Positions 1 to 8,044 of a DNA stretch of 22,751 nucleotides are shown here, piece after piece. Source of the DNA: RGIG8767 sp964487395 (GTDB lineage Bacteria; Bacillota; Clostridia; Lachnospirales; Lachnospiraceae); NCBI GenBank assembly GCA_964487395.1, contig CAZAQH010000032.1:1-22751 (forward strand). Direction: 5' to 3'. Both the position numbers and the translations under genes were made by a program. Below the pieces are notes generated by a model that did not search any database, had not been told where the DNA came from, and saw only the letters and a program-made list of their open reading frames with translations. Position 1 is the stretch's first letter. The number at the start of each line of letters is the position of its first letter.

Positions 1-536
1 TGGGTGTTGATATTAAGACATTATTATATCAGGTACCGGGTGGTATGTTATCCAACATGGTTAGCCAGTTAAAAGAACAGAATGCTGAAGACAAATACTA
101 TGATGTTTTAAATGAAATTCCAAATGTTCGTAAAGATCTTGGTGAGCCACCACTTGTAACACCTTCTTCACAGATTGTTGGTACACAGGCTGTATTTAAC
201 GTTCTTATGGGCGAAAGATATAAAATGGCTACAGACCAGACAAAAGATATGTTACGTGGAAAATATGGTCAGACTGTAAAACCTATGAATCCAGACGTAA
301 TCAATAAAGTTATTCCGGGCGAAGAAATTCGTACTGAAAGATCCGGTGCTTATGTAGAAAACGAAATGGATAAGTTAGAAGCAGAAATGAAGGAATGGAA
401 ACAGCAGGATGAAGACGTATTATCCTATGCATTATTCCCACAGGTTGCTGTTGATTATTTTAAATATCGTCAGGCACAGCAGGAAAAAGTTGATTTAACT
501 CAGGCAGATACTAAAAACGGAGCATATCCGGTATAA
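1..536 (+). CDS. oadA: Oxaloacetate decarboxylase alpha-type carboxyltransferase, C-terminal part (5' truncated by window)
   Basis: The gene enters from the left edge, with the first full codon at base 3; about 177 C-terminal residues are visible. The opening motif YQVPGGMLSNM is the signature found after the TIM barrel in OadA, pyruvate carboxylase B and 5S transcarboxylase subunits. It is followed by the helical PYC/OADA domain, including the segment VTPSSQIVGTQAVFNVL. The protein ends about 20 residues after a YFKYRQAQQ stretch, and no biotinyl AMKM domain is attached, so biotin would sit on a separate subunit. Family knowledge: it moves carboxyl from oxaloacetate (or a related substrate) to biotin, which feeds the Na+-pumping beta subunit in decarboxylase complexes. 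It is the last gene of its transcript, since a strong terminator lies 10 bases downstream. Pyruvate carboxylase subunit B is the main alternative, because the barrel and the neighbours to the left are outside the window. Confidence 0.85.
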   Translation, partial: GVDIKTLLYQVPGGMLSNMVSQLKEQNAEDKYYDVLNEIPNVRKDLGEPPLVTPSSQIVGTQAVFNVLMGERYKMATDQTKDMLRGKYGQTVKPMNPDVINKVIPGEEIRTERSGAYVENEMDKLEAEMKEWKQQDEDVLSYALFPQVAVDYFKYRQAQQEKVDLTQADTKNGAYPV

Positions 537-546
537 TCAGTTTTTT

Positions 547-580
547 AAGAACCAAAGCATTTGCTTTGGTTCTTTTTTTG
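547..580 (+). terminator. Rho-independent terminator after oadA
   Basis: An uninterrupted stem of 13 pairs (547-559 with 562-574, core AACCAAAGCA / TGCTTTGGTT) closes a two-base loop and runs straight into a T run at 573-579. It separates the oadA transcript from the next operon. Confidence 0.93.
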
Positions 581-592
581 CGTAAAAATCGG

Positions 593-621
593 GTGTTATT
601 TTGAATAACTTGTGTTATACT
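593..621 (+). promoter_or_regulatory. Extended -10 promoter with operator-like palindrome, upstream of the tetR-led operon
   Basis: The sequence TGTTATACT at 613-621 matches the extended -10 form TGnTATAnT. No good -35 hexamer is present at 17 bp (593-598 reads GTGTTA), which fits an extended -10 promoter. Immediately upstream, GTTATT-TTG-AATAAC at 595-609 is a perfect inverted repeat with 6-bp arms, placed where a bound dimer would block RNA polymerase. Because the first gene encodes a TetR protein, autorepression through this site is a reasonable inference. No binding data can be read from sequence. Confidence 0.6.
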
Positions 622-666
622 AAAAAAGTAACATTTTGAGTGAACGAGCTTATAAAAGGAGTTTTT

Positions 667-1215
667 ATGGCTAGAAAAGAAATGATAAAAAAAGATTATT
701 TGATTGATACAGCCTTTATTATGGCAAAGCAAGAAGGAATGGAAAATGTAACAGCCAGAAAATTAGCAGCAAAGGCAGGATGTTCTACACAGCCTATTTT
801 CAGGCTTTATGAAAACATGGAAGATTTATGGCAGGAGATATATTCAAAGGCGGTTTCTTTTTTTGCTTTTTTTTATGAACGTTGTTCTAAATTGCAGGAT
901 GAACCATTTGTAAACCTTGGACTTGCTTATATTCAATTTGCCAAAGAAGAAAAAGAACTTTTCAAAATTCTATTTTTAGCAGAAAACCGATATGGAAGAA
1001 GCATGTATGAAATATTAAATGGTGAAAAAGGAATTGTAGCTGCAGAAATCACAAAGGCAAAGCAAAACGGATGCAAAGACCCAGGTGACCTTTTTACAAA
1101 AATGTGGATTTTCATACATGGAGCAGCCTGCATGACTATTACAGGTGATTATGATTTAGACGAGAGAGAAACAACAAATCTTCTCATCACAACATATAAA
1201 TCTTTTTTGAACTAA
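667..1215 (+). CDS. TetR/AcrR family transcriptional regulator
   Basis: A 182-residue one-component regulator. The start is set at ATG 667 because AAAAGGAG ends 5 bases upstream; a GTG at 640 would be in frame but lacks a ribosome binding site. Residues 8-55 form the TetR DNA-binding domain: helix 1 around DYLIDTAFIMAKQEG, then the helix-turn-helix VTARKLAAKAGCSTQPIFRLYENMEDL at about 28-54. The C-terminal half is a helical ligand/dimer domain of a WHG-like type, ending near KMWIFIHGAACM. The ligand cannot be deduced. It heads a run of seven same-strand genes with almost no gaps, the next start lying one base after its stop, so it is likely to control its own operon through the palindrome at 595-609. 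Family assignment is firm; target and ligand are unknown. Confidence 0.9.
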   Translation: MARKEMIKKDYLIDTAFIMAKQEGMENVTARKLAAKAGCSTQPIFRLYENMEDLWQEIYSKAVSFFAFFYERCSKLQDEPFVNLGLAYIQFAKEEKELFKILFLAENRYGRSMYEILNGEKGIVAAEITKAKQNGCKDPGDLFTKMWIFIHGAACMTITGDYDLDERETTNLLITTYKSFLN

Positions 1216-1216
1216 A

Positions 1217-2164
1217 ATGGGGGATTTGAAATTGGAAAACAAAAGTGATGTAATACGTGTTATAGATGAAAAATACGATAAGATGAGCAAAGGGCATAAA
1301 GCCATTGCCAGATATATTAAAGAACATTATGATCAGGCTGTATTTATGACAGCTGCAAAAATTGGAACAGAATTATCAATCAGTGAATCTACAGTAGTCC
1401 GTTTTGCATCAGCATTAGGATATGATGGTTATCCGGAATTTCAAAAACAACTTGCGGACTGGGTGAAAAATAAATTAAATGTAGTTCAAAAAGTGGGTGC
1501 CAAATATGGTCATAGCACACAGTCTGAGATTTTAAATTCCGTATTAAATGGCGATGTGGAAAAGATTAATGATACACTTCATAATTTGGACTCTGTAGCT
1601 TTTGAAGCTGCCGTTAATACCATTTTACAGGCAAAAACAGTATATATTGTAGGTATTAGAAGCTGTGAACCATTGGCAGAGTTTTTAACATTTTATTTAA
1701 ATATGATAAGAGGTAATGTAGTATTACTGAAAACGACCAGTGTAAGTGAAATGTTTGAGCAGATGATTAGAATTGATGAGAAGGATATTGTAATCGGAAT
1801 CAGTTTTCCTCGTTATTCCATGAGAACATTAAAAGCGATGGAATTTGCAAATGACCGCAATGCAAAGGTGATATCCATTACGGATACGGTACATTCGCCT
1901 ATGTGTCTGTATTCATCCTGCAATCTTTTTGCAAGGAGTGATATGGTTTCAATTGTCGATTCATTAGTTGCTCCATTAAGTGTAATAAATGCACTTGTTG
2001 TTGCAATGTGCTTAAAAGTACCGGAGCAGGTTAAGAGTAATCTTGAGACACTTGAACAGACATGGAATAATTATCAGGTTTATTTAAATGATGAAATCAA
2101 TTTTATAGATGAAGAACCTATGCTCAACTATCCCTTGATTAAAGGTGAAGAGGAAGAAGAATAA
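1217..2164 (+). CDS. MurR/RpiR family transcriptional regulator (HTH + SIS domain)
   Basis: A 315-residue regulator. Residues about 10-85 are the RpiR-type HTH_6 domain, with a helix-turn-helix at about 45-72 (TAAKIGTELSISESTVVRFA, then LGYDGYPEF, typical of the family). Residues about 130-265 are a SIS sugar-phosphate-binding domain (VYIVGIRSCEPLAEF, later VISITDTVHSP). The tail is very acidic (KGEEEEE). RpiR proteins usually sense phosphosugars and control sugar or cell-wall sugar use; the ligand here is not evident. The start is uncertain: ATG 1217 has no Shine-Dalgarno, whereas TTG 1232 has TGGGGGA about 8 bases upstream, so the real N-terminus may be 5 residues shorter. It sits between tetR and the flavoprotein gene with 1-base gaps on both sides and is probably co-transcribed. 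Confidence 0.9.
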   Translation: MGDLKLENKSDVIRVIDEKYDKMSKGHKAIARYIKEHYDQAVFMTAAKIGTELSISESTVVRFASALGYDGYPEFQKQLADWVKNKLNVVQKVGAKYGHSTQSEILNSVLNGDVEKINDTLHNLDSVAFEAAVNTILQAKTVYIVGIRSCEPLAEFLTFYLNMIRGNVVLLKTTSVSEMFEQMIRIDEKDIVIGISFPRYSMRTLKAMEFANDRNAKVISITDTVHSPMCLYSSCNLFARSDMVSIVDSLVAPLSVINALVVAMCLKVPEQVKSNLETLEQTWNNYQVYLNDEINFIDEEPMLNYPLIKGEEEEE

Positions 2165-2165
2165 C

Positions 2166-3425
2166 ATGAAAACGTGTTTTGTTATAGGAGGCGGTGCTGC
2201 AGGCATGATGGCAGCAATTGAAGCTTCCACACATGGATATCAAGTTGAATTATTTGAAAAAAATGATAAACTTGGCAAAAAGATATTTATAACCGGAAAA
2301 GGAAGATGCAATGTTACCAATGATTGTGATCCGGAAGATTTTTTTGATAATATAATTTCAAATTCTAAATTTATGTATAGTTCATACTATTCTTTTGACA
2401 ATACCGCGGTGATGGAATTATTTAATTCATCAGGCTGTAAGTTGAAAATAGAAAGAGGGAACAGAGTATTTCCGATATCGGATCATTCCTCTGATATAAT
2501 CAAAACATTACAGGTGTTATTAAAAAAGAACCAGGTTTTAGTACATTTAAATACAGAGATAACCTCATTATTGTGTGAAGGTGATTCGGCGACAAAGCAC
2601 ATTATTGGAATACAGACTAAAAGCGGAGAGAAGAAATATGCAGACACCGTTATTCTTGCAACGGGAGGATTATCGTATCCGGCGACAGGTTCAACTGGTG
2701 ATGGACATAAAATGGCAGAAAAAATAGGACACTCAATTAAAAACTGTCGTCCGGCTTTAGTTCCATTTAACATTAAAGAAGACTGGTGCAAAAAATTACA
2801 AGGGTTATCTTTAAAAAATGTAAGTGTTTCGATAATGGATGATAAAAAAGAAATATATTCAGGCTTTGGAGAAATGTTATTCACACATTTTGGTGTAAGT
2901 GGCCCGTTGATATTGAGTGCAAGTAGCTATTATGCTAAGAAAAACTATGGAAAAGAAGTAAAATTAAATCTGGATTTAAAACCTGCATTAACAATAGAAC
3001 AGCTTGATAAGCGAATTTTACGTGATTTTGAGAAAAATAATAACAAACAATTTAAAAATTCACTAGACGAATTGTTGCCATCAAAATTAATTCCGGTAAT
3101 TATTTCATTATCTGAAATTCTACCGGACAAACAAGTACATGAAATTACAAAAGAAGAAAGATGGAATCTGATTCACAATATAAAGCAGCTTTGTATGACA
3201 ATTACCGGAGTAAGAGGGTATGAAGAGGCAATTATTACACAAGGTGGAGTGGATGTAAAGGAAGTCAATCCATCCACAATGGAATCCAAAAAAATAAAAA
3301 ATCTGTATTTTGCAGGAGAAATTTTAGATGTTGACGCAATGACGGGTGGTTTTAATTTACAAATTGCATGGTCAACCGGTTATCTTGCAGGAAGCAGTGT
3401 AGGAGAAAGAGAGGATTTAGTATGA
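2166..3425 (+). CDS. NAD(P)/FAD-dependent oxidoreductase, BaiN/HI0933 family flavoprotein
   Basis: A 419-residue flavoprotein. The FAD-binding Rossmann motif VIGGGAAGMMAA lies at residues 6-17, followed by the family signature EKNDKLGKKIFITGKGRCN at 31-49, ATGGLSYPATGSTGDG at about 165-180, FTHFGVSGP in the middle, and the C-terminal flavin-contact segment LYFAGEILDVDAMTGG. These match the HI0933/YhiN/BaiN group, often labelled aminoacetone oxidase family. Some members have been linked to bile-acid reduction, but the substrate for most is unknown and I do not assign one. ATG 2166 is chosen over an in-frame GTG at 2145 because it follows the upstream stop by one base and has GAGG-rich sequence ahead of it. 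The stop overlaps the cmk start (ATGA), indicating translational coupling. This gene next to cmk is common in Clostridia. Confidence 0.9.
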   Translation: MKTCFVIGGGAAGMMAAIEASTHGYQVELFEKNDKLGKKIFITGKGRCNVTNDCDPEDFFDNIISNSKFMYSSYYSFDNTAVMELFNSSGCKLKIERGNRVFPISDHSSDIIKTLQVLLKKNQVLVHLNTEITSLLCEGDSATKHIIGIQTKSGEKKYADTVILATGGLSYPATGSTGDGHKMAEKIGHSIKNCRPALVPFNIKEDWCKKLQGLSLKNVSVSIMDDKKEIYSGFGEMLFTHFGVSGPLILSASSYYAKKNYGKEVKLNLDLKPALTIEQLDKRILRDFEKNNNKQFKNSLDELLPSKLIPVIISLSEILPDKQVHEITKEERWNLIHNIKQLCMTITGVRGYEEAIITQGGVDVKEVNPSTMESKKIKNLYFAGEILDVDAMTGGFNLQIAWSTGYLAGSSVGEREDLV

Positions 3426-4096
3426 GTTTTAATGTCGCAATAGATGGACCGGCTGGTGCCGGAAAAAGTACAATTGCAAGAAAAATTGCAAAAGAACTTT
3501 CTTATATATATGTAGATACCGGAGCTATGTATCGGGCGATGGCATTATTTTTTATTCAAAATAAAGTTCAGGCAGATGATATGCAGCGTATAAACGAGCT
3601 ATGTCAGCAGGCAGATATTACAATAAAATATCAGGATGGCGAACAGGTTGTTATCTTAAATGGTGAGAATGTTAATGCTTACATTCGAACAGAAGAAGTG
3701 GGCAATATGGCATCGGCAACTTCTGTTAATGGAATGGTCAGAAAAAAATTAGTGGAATTACAGCAGAAACTTGCAAAAAGCAATGATGTAGTTATGGATG
3801 GAAGGGACATCGGGACTTGTGTTCTTCCAAATGCAGAAGTAAAGATTTATTTAACGGCAAGCAGCAAGGTAAGAGCAAACAGAAGATATTTGGAACTTAA
3901 GACAAAAAATTTAGAAGCGAATTTAGATAAAATAGAAAAAGACATTATCGAGCGTGATCATAGAGATATGACCAGAGAAATTTCTCCGTTGAAACAAGCT
4001 GGCGATGCAGTTTTGGTAGATAGTTCTAATATGGATATAGAACAGGTTGTTGACTATATTCTTACAATAATCAGAACGAAAAAGGATAATATTTAA
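3422..4096 (+). CDS. cmk: Cytidylate kinase
   Basis: 224 residues, the normal bacterial length. It phosphorylates CMP and dCMP with ATP in the cytoplasm, supplying CTP and dCTP synthesis. The P-loop GPAGAGKST is at residues 9-17, followed by the CMP-binding signature YVDTGAMYRAMA at 30-41. The later VVMDGRDIGTCVLPNAEVKIYLTAS and RANRRYLEL, with the lid-like RDHRDMTREISPL, are all hallmark Cmk segments. The start overlaps the flavoprotein stop by four bases (ATGA); an upstream extension to 3368 would only be overlap inside the preceding gene. ispH follows after two bases. The cmk-ispH-S1 order is a conserved arrangement in Firmicutes (cmk-ypfD in Bacillus). Confidence 0.97.
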   Translation: MSFNVAIDGPAGAGKSTIARKIAKELSYIYVDTGAMYRAMALFFIQNKVQADDMQRINELCQQADITIKYQDGEQVVILNGENVNAYIRTEEVGNMASATSVNGMVRKKLVELQQKLAKSNDVVMDGRDIGTCVLPNAEVKIYLTASSKVRANRRYLELKTKNLEANLDKIEKDIIERDHRDMTREISPLKQAGDAVLVDSSNMDIEQVVDYILTIIRTKKDNI

Positions 4097-4098
4097 GT

Positions 4099-4953
4099 AT
4101 GAATGTTGAATTAGCAAGAAGTGCGGGCTTTTGCTTTGGAGTAAAGGAAGCCATGAAAAAAGTATATAATCAAATAGAAACAAACGATGGCAAAAAGATA
4201 TATACGTATGGTCCGATTATTCATAATGAAGAAGTAGTCAAGGAATTGGAAAAACGGGGAGTAACGGTTATTGCACCCGAAGATAATCTTGATAATATTG
4301 AAAAGGGAATTGTAGTTATTCGTTCACATGGTGTGCCAAAAAAAGTAAGTGATGACCTTGAAAATGCTGGATTTATTCTTGTGGATGCAACGTGTCCTTT
4401 TGTAAAGAGGATTCATAACATTGTAGAAAAAGAAAGCGAATCAGGTAAAAAGATTGTTATTATCGGCAATGATAAACATCCCGAGGTAGAAGGAATAAAG
4501 GGGTGGTGTAAGAGCAAACCTATCGTTATTGAATCGGAAAAAGAAGCGTTAGAATACAATGCAGAAGAAACTGAAAAAATCTGTATTGTGTCGCAAACGA
4601 CATTTAACTACAATAAATTTAAAGATATAGTTGAAATTTTTCAGAAAAAAGGTTATGATATTAATGTTGTGAATACTATCTGTAATGCTACGGAAGAGAG
4701 ACAAACCGAGGCAAAAGCAATTGCTGCTAAGGTAGATGCAATGATAGTAATTGGCGGAACTCACAGTTCAAATACAAGAAAATTATTTGAAATTTGTAAA
4801 AATGAATGTGAGAATACGCATTTTATACAGACACTAGATGACTTGAATTTAGAACTACCTAAATCTGTCCGACTGGTGGGTATTACTGCCGGGGCATCGA
4901 CCCCAAATAATATTATTGAGGAGGTTCAAAATTATGTCAGAATTAACTTTTGA
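4099..4953 (+). CDS. ispH: 4-hydroxy-3-methylbut-2-enyl diphosphate reductase (IspH/LytB)
   Basis: 284 residues. Last step of the MEP isoprenoid pathway: an iron-sulfur enzyme that reduces HMBPP to isopentenyl and dimethylallyl diphosphate. The three cluster cysteines are visible at about 12 (AGFCFGV), 99 (DATCPFV) and 195 (NTICNATEERQ). Substrate-contact motifs are also present: YGPIIHN, RSHGVP, SQTTFN, GGTHSSNTRKL and GITAGASTPN. The sequence is complete and of normal length. Its last 20 bases overlap the next gene in another frame, and the S1 gene's ribosome binding site (TTGAGGAGG, about 4916-4924) lies inside the ispH coding sequence. In many Clostridia these two proteins are fused; here they are separate but coupled. 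Confidence 0.97.
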   Translation: MNVELARSAGFCFGVKEAMKKVYNQIETNDGKKIYTYGPIIHNEEVVKELEKRGVTVIAPEDNLDNIEKGIVVIRSHGVPKKVSDDLENAGFILVDATCPFVKRIHNIVEKESESGKKIVIIGNDKHPEVEGIKGWCKSKPIVIESEKEALEYNAEETEKICIVSQTTFNYNKFKDIVEIFQKKGYDINVVNTICNATEERQTEAKAIAAKVDAMIVIGGTHSSNTRKLFEICKNECENTHFIQTLDDLNLELPKSVRLVGITAGASTPNNIIEEVQNYVRINF

Positions 4954-6073
4954 ACAAATGTTAGAAGAATCATTCAAAACAATCCATTCGGGAGAGGTAG
5001 TTGAAGGTACAGTTATTGATGTTAAACCAGAAGAAATTATACTCAACATTGGTTATAAATCAGATGGTATTTTATCAAGAAATGAATATACTAATGAATC
5101 TAATGTAGATTTGACTACAGTTGCCAAAGTTGGTGACAAAATGGAAGTAAAAGTATTAAAGGTAAACGATGGTGAAGGACAGGTCCTTTTAACCTACAAA
5201 CGTCTTGCGGCTGAAAAAGGCAACAAGAAAATCGAAGATGCTTTTAATAATAAGGAAGTATTAACATCTAAAGTTACACAGGTTTTAGATGGTGGTATTT
5301 GTGTAGTAGTTGATGAAGTAAGAATCTTCATCCCTGCAAGCCTTGTTTCTGATTCTTATGAAAAGGATTTATCTAAATACGCAGGACAGGAGATTAGTTT
5401 TGTTGTTACAGAGTATAATCCTAAGAGAAGAAGATATATTGGTAATAGAAGAATGTTATTAACAGCAGAAAAAGCTGAAATGCAGAAAGAACTTTATGCA
5501 AAAATCAAAATTGGTGACGTTGTTGAAGGAACTGTAAAAAATGTTACAGATTTTGGTGCATTTATTGATTTGGGTGGTGCAGACGGACTTCTTCATATTT
5601 CTGAAATGTCATGGGGAAGAGTTGAGAATCCTAAAAAAGTATTCAAGGTTGGAGATGCAGTTAAAGTTTTAATTAAAGATATTTCCGGAACAAAGATTGC
5701 ACTTTCTATGAAATTTGAAAATGAAAATCCATGGAAAGATTCTGATGTTAAATATGCAGTTGGCAATATTGTTACAGGTAGAGTTGCCAGAATGACAGAT
5801 TTTGGAGCATTTGTTGAATTAGAAAATGGTGTTGATGCATTACTTCATGTTTCACAGATTTCCAAAGATCATATTGATAAGCCATCTGATTCTTTAAAAG
5901 TTGGAGATGAAGTTACAGCTAAAATTGTTGACTATAATCCAGACGATAAAAAAATCAGTTTAAGTATTAAAGCAATGTTAGAGCCTGAAACAACAGAAGA
6001 AGCAGTTGCAGAAGATGCAGATGTTGTTTCTGTAGATATTGATAAAGTTATTGCTGAAAACGAGGCAGAATAA
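4934..6073 (+). CDS. rpsA: S1 RNA-binding domain protein (30S ribosomal protein S1-like, YpfD-type)
   Basis: 379 residues with four S1 (OB-fold) repeats, at about 19-90, 106-175, 193-262 and 277-347. Repeats 3 and 4 are the best conserved (VTDFGAFIDLGGADGLLHISEMS and MTDFGAFVELENGVDALLHVSQIS). Repeat 2 is divergent, as in other Gram-positive S1 proteins. The tail (about 350-379) is acidic and low in complexity. It is the size of Bacillus YpfD (about 380 residues), shorter than the six-repeat proteobacterial S1, so its role is probably mRNA binding on or near the ribosome rather than being an obligatory S1. ATG 4934 is chosen because a strong GAGGAGG lies 9 bases upstream; it overlaps the end of ispH by 20 bases. 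cheR follows 17 bases later. Confidence 0.92.
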   Translation: MSELTFEQMLEESFKTIHSGEVVEGTVIDVKPEEIILNIGYKSDGILSRNEYTNESNVDLTTVAKVGDKMEVKVLKVNDGEGQVLLTYKRLAAEKGNKKIEDAFNNKEVLTSKVTQVLDGGICVVVDEVRIFIPASLVSDSYEKDLSKYAGQEISFVVTEYNPKRRRYIGNRRMLLTAEKAEMQKELYAKIKIGDVVEGTVKNVTDFGAFIDLGGADGLLHISEMSWGRVENPKKVFKVGDAVKVLIKDISGTKIALSMKFENENPWKDSDVKYAVGNIVTGRVARMTDFGAFVELENGVDALLHVSQISKDHIDKPSDSLKVGDEVTAKIVDYNPDDKKISLSIKAMLEPETTEEAVAEDADVVSVDIDKVIAENEAE

Positions 6074-6090
6074 GGAATAGGATATATTTC

Positions 6091-6864
6091 ATGATGAATG
6101 ATTATGAGTATTTTATTGGTGAAGTTTTTAAACTGACACAAATTGATTTGAATGCTTATAAACAGAATCAGATGAAAAGACGAATTGATGCTCTGATTGC
6201 AAAACATAAGATTGAGGATTATGCGACATATATTGAGACCATAAAACATGATCATGTTTTGTTTGATGAGTTTGTAGATTATATTACAATTAATGTGTCT
6301 GAGTTTTATCGTAATCCGGAGCAGTGGGAATTCCTTTCAAAAGAAGTAATTCCGCGTCTTATAAAAGAGCATGGCGACAACCTAAAAATATGGAGTGCTG
6401 CCTGTTCAACAGGAGATGAACCGTATTCACTTGTTATGGCGTTGTCAGAGTTTTTACCACTTAACAAAATCAAAATTTTTGCAACTGATATTAATGATCA
6501 GGTTATCGAAAAAGCAAAAATTGGTCTTTACAGTGAAAAAAGCATTACATCTGTACCGGAAAAGATGAAAGCACAGTTTTTTACCAAGAATGGGAATTTC
6601 TATCAGATTTCAGATAAAGTAAAAAATTGTGTCACCTTTAAGGAACATAATTTATTAAAGGATTTATATCCAAAAGACTTTCATTTGATTGTGTGCCGCA
6701 ATGTATTGATATATTTTACAGAAGAAGCAAAAGATGATATTTTTGTGAAATTCTATCGTTCATTGGCTGAGCAGGGTGTTTTGTTTATTGGAAGTACAGA
6801 ACAAATAATTAGATATAAAGAGATAGGATTCCATAGATTAGAATCTTTCTTTTACCAAAAATAA
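6091..6864 (+). CDS. cheR: CheR family protein-glutamate O-methyltransferase
   Basis: 257 residues. SAM-dependent methylation of glutamates in the cytoplasmic part of chemoreceptors. The N-terminal helical CheR_N domain (about 1-60) is followed by the methyltransferase domain. Signatures seen: TINVSEFYRNPEQW at 66-79, SAM-binding WSAACSTGDEPYSL at 101-114, ATDINDQVIEKA at 131-142, VCRNVLIYF at 201-209 and the closing GSTEQI. The start could be ATG 6091 or the adjacent ATG 6094; AGGAATAGGAT lies upstream. It is the last gene of the tetR-led unit. No other chemotaxis gene is in view, so it may be a stand-alone CheR acting on distantly encoded receptors. Confidence 0.95.
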   Translation: MMNDYEYFIGEVFKLTQIDLNAYKQNQMKRRIDALIAKHKIEDYATYIETIKHDHVLFDEFVDYITINVSEFYRNPEQWEFLSKEVIPRLIKEHGDNLKIWSAACSTGDEPYSLVMALSEFLPLNKIKIFATDINDQVIEKAKIGLYSEKSITSVPEKMKAQFFTKNGNFYQISDKVKNCVTFKEHNLLKDLYPKDFHLIVCRNVLIYFTEEAKDDIFVKFYRSLAEQGVLFIGSTEQIIRYKEIGFHRLESFFYQK

Positions 6865-6890
6865 CTCCGAAGAAATTCGGAGTTTTTTTG
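6863..6890 (+). terminator. Rho-independent terminator after cheR, probably bidirectional
   Basis: Stem ACTCCGAA / TTCGGAGT (6864-6871 with 6876-6883), loop GAAA, then seven T at 6883-6889. The A-rich left flank (CCAAAAATA) gives a T-rich tail in the other direction, so it may also stop the convergent exonuclease gene that ends at 6895. Confidence 0.92.
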
Positions 6891-6894
6891 TGTA

Positions 6895-7998
6895 TTAATG
6901 AACTTTTACCATCATGGAAAGAATATGGGAAGCATATTGTGAAAAAGCCTCTCTATTAGTTTTCAATTCGTCAGTTAATTCAAAGAAAAGATTTTTTGAT
7001 TTGTATTCGCGTTTGAAAAATGGTTCAAACAGATAATCCCATTGGGGAAGATAATTTGATACTTTTCGAGTATAACAGGTGGCTTGTGAGGCCTGTTCAC
7101 GAAAAGAACGATCCACATACGAAGCAACAGATTTATGGACTGCAATATCTTCCTGTGGCAGATAGTAGTAGTCGCGATAATTTTCGTAAAAATATTTCAG
7201 TTCTTCCTGATACACAGGAATTTTCAGAATGCCAGTGTTGCCTTTTGCTGAAAAATAACAGTCGTTAGCCTGAAAAGAGATAGGACAAGGAATAGTAACA
7301 GACAAAGACAGAGAAAGAAGTAATTCTTTCTTTTTTATATCATTCACATCCGTATAAGAACTGCATTGCACTTTATTTACAGTTATATTTTCGTGGAATA
7401 AATCAGAATATGTCAAAATTGGGAGCAGGGATAACATTCCCTCAATATCATCGTGGTTATGAAGCAGCAGCATGGATAATGCTTTTTCATCAAAAGATTG
7501 ACAATATGCTTTGTATACAGGAATTAATTCACCACCATTGCAGTCATCTTCTCTGTCAATTCCTAAAAAACATTCCAATGTTTTTTGCTTACAGTTAGAT
7601 AATTTCAAAAAGAATCGGTATGGAAAGATCCTTTTATAAATATCAACACCATTAAGGGTATCTAAGGAGCAGGAAATGCCCAAAGCAGTACATCTTTTTG
7701 CAATAAATGGAAGATCAAATTGATTACCGTTAAAATGTATCAGGGTATTAAATTTAGTGGTAAAATCAAGAAATGATTTTAATATCTGAGATTCTTCACT
7801 GGGCGATTCAGCAAACCATTGCTCACATATCCAGTGATTATCATCATAATATCCACATCCTATGAGATATATAATAGAAGACATGGGGGATAATCCGGTT
7901 GTTTCAATATCGATAAAAAGACATTTATCTTTTTTATCTATTTTTTCGATTGGGTATTGAATATTTATATTAGACAAAATGTATTTGCAGTTTTTCAT
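6895..7998 (-). CDS. YprB-type ribonuclease H-like (DEDD) exonuclease domain protein
   Basis: 367 residues, resembling Bacillus YprB (RNase_H_2 fold, PF13482 type). The nuclease core spans about 25-200. The first acidic pair is in FIDIETTGLSP (D30, E32), the second Asp in HFNGNQFDLPF (D95), and the last in LLHNHDDIEGM (D183/D184), which together make a complete DEDD metal set. This core suits a 3'-5' exonuclease on DNA or RNA; the true substrate is not known for this family. The region after residue 200 has no domain I recognise and is probably a helical extension. ATG 7998 has a perfect AAGGAG upstream on the minus strand. It is transcribed alone, convergent with cheR and divergent from the Rnf operon. 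Confidence 0.85.
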   Translation of the reverse strand: MKNCKYILSNINIQYPIEKIDKKDKCLFIDIETTGLSPMSSIIYLIGCGYYDDNHWICEQWFAESPSEESQILKSFLDFTTKFNTLIHFNGNQFDLPFIAKRCTALGISCSLDTLNGVDIYKRIFPYRFFLKLSNCKQKTLECFLGIDREDDCNGGELIPVYKAYCQSFDEKALSMLLLHNHDDIEGMLSLLPILTYSDLFHENITVNKVQCSSYTDVNDIKKKELLLSLSLSVTIPCPISFQANDCYFSAKGNTGILKIPVYQEELKYFYENYRDYYYLPQEDIAVHKSVASYVDRSFREQASQATCYTRKVSNYLPQWDYLFEPFFKREYKSKNLFFELTDELKTNREAFSQYASHILSMMVKVH

Positions 7999-8044
7999 GA
8001 TAACTCCTTAAAAATAAAATTGACATGGTTATCTTATCATATTT

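Noticed and set aside
4099..6073. Possible frameshift splitting a fused IspH-S1 gene
   Set aside because: IspH is full length with its normal C-terminal GITAGASTPN region, and the S1 gene has its own ATG with a strong ribosome binding site, so these are two real genes with an overlap rather than a broken one.
7020..7598. Plus-strand open frames opposite the YprB-like gene
   Set aside because: No ribosome binding sites or recognisable protein features; they are shadows of a well-supported minus-strand gene.
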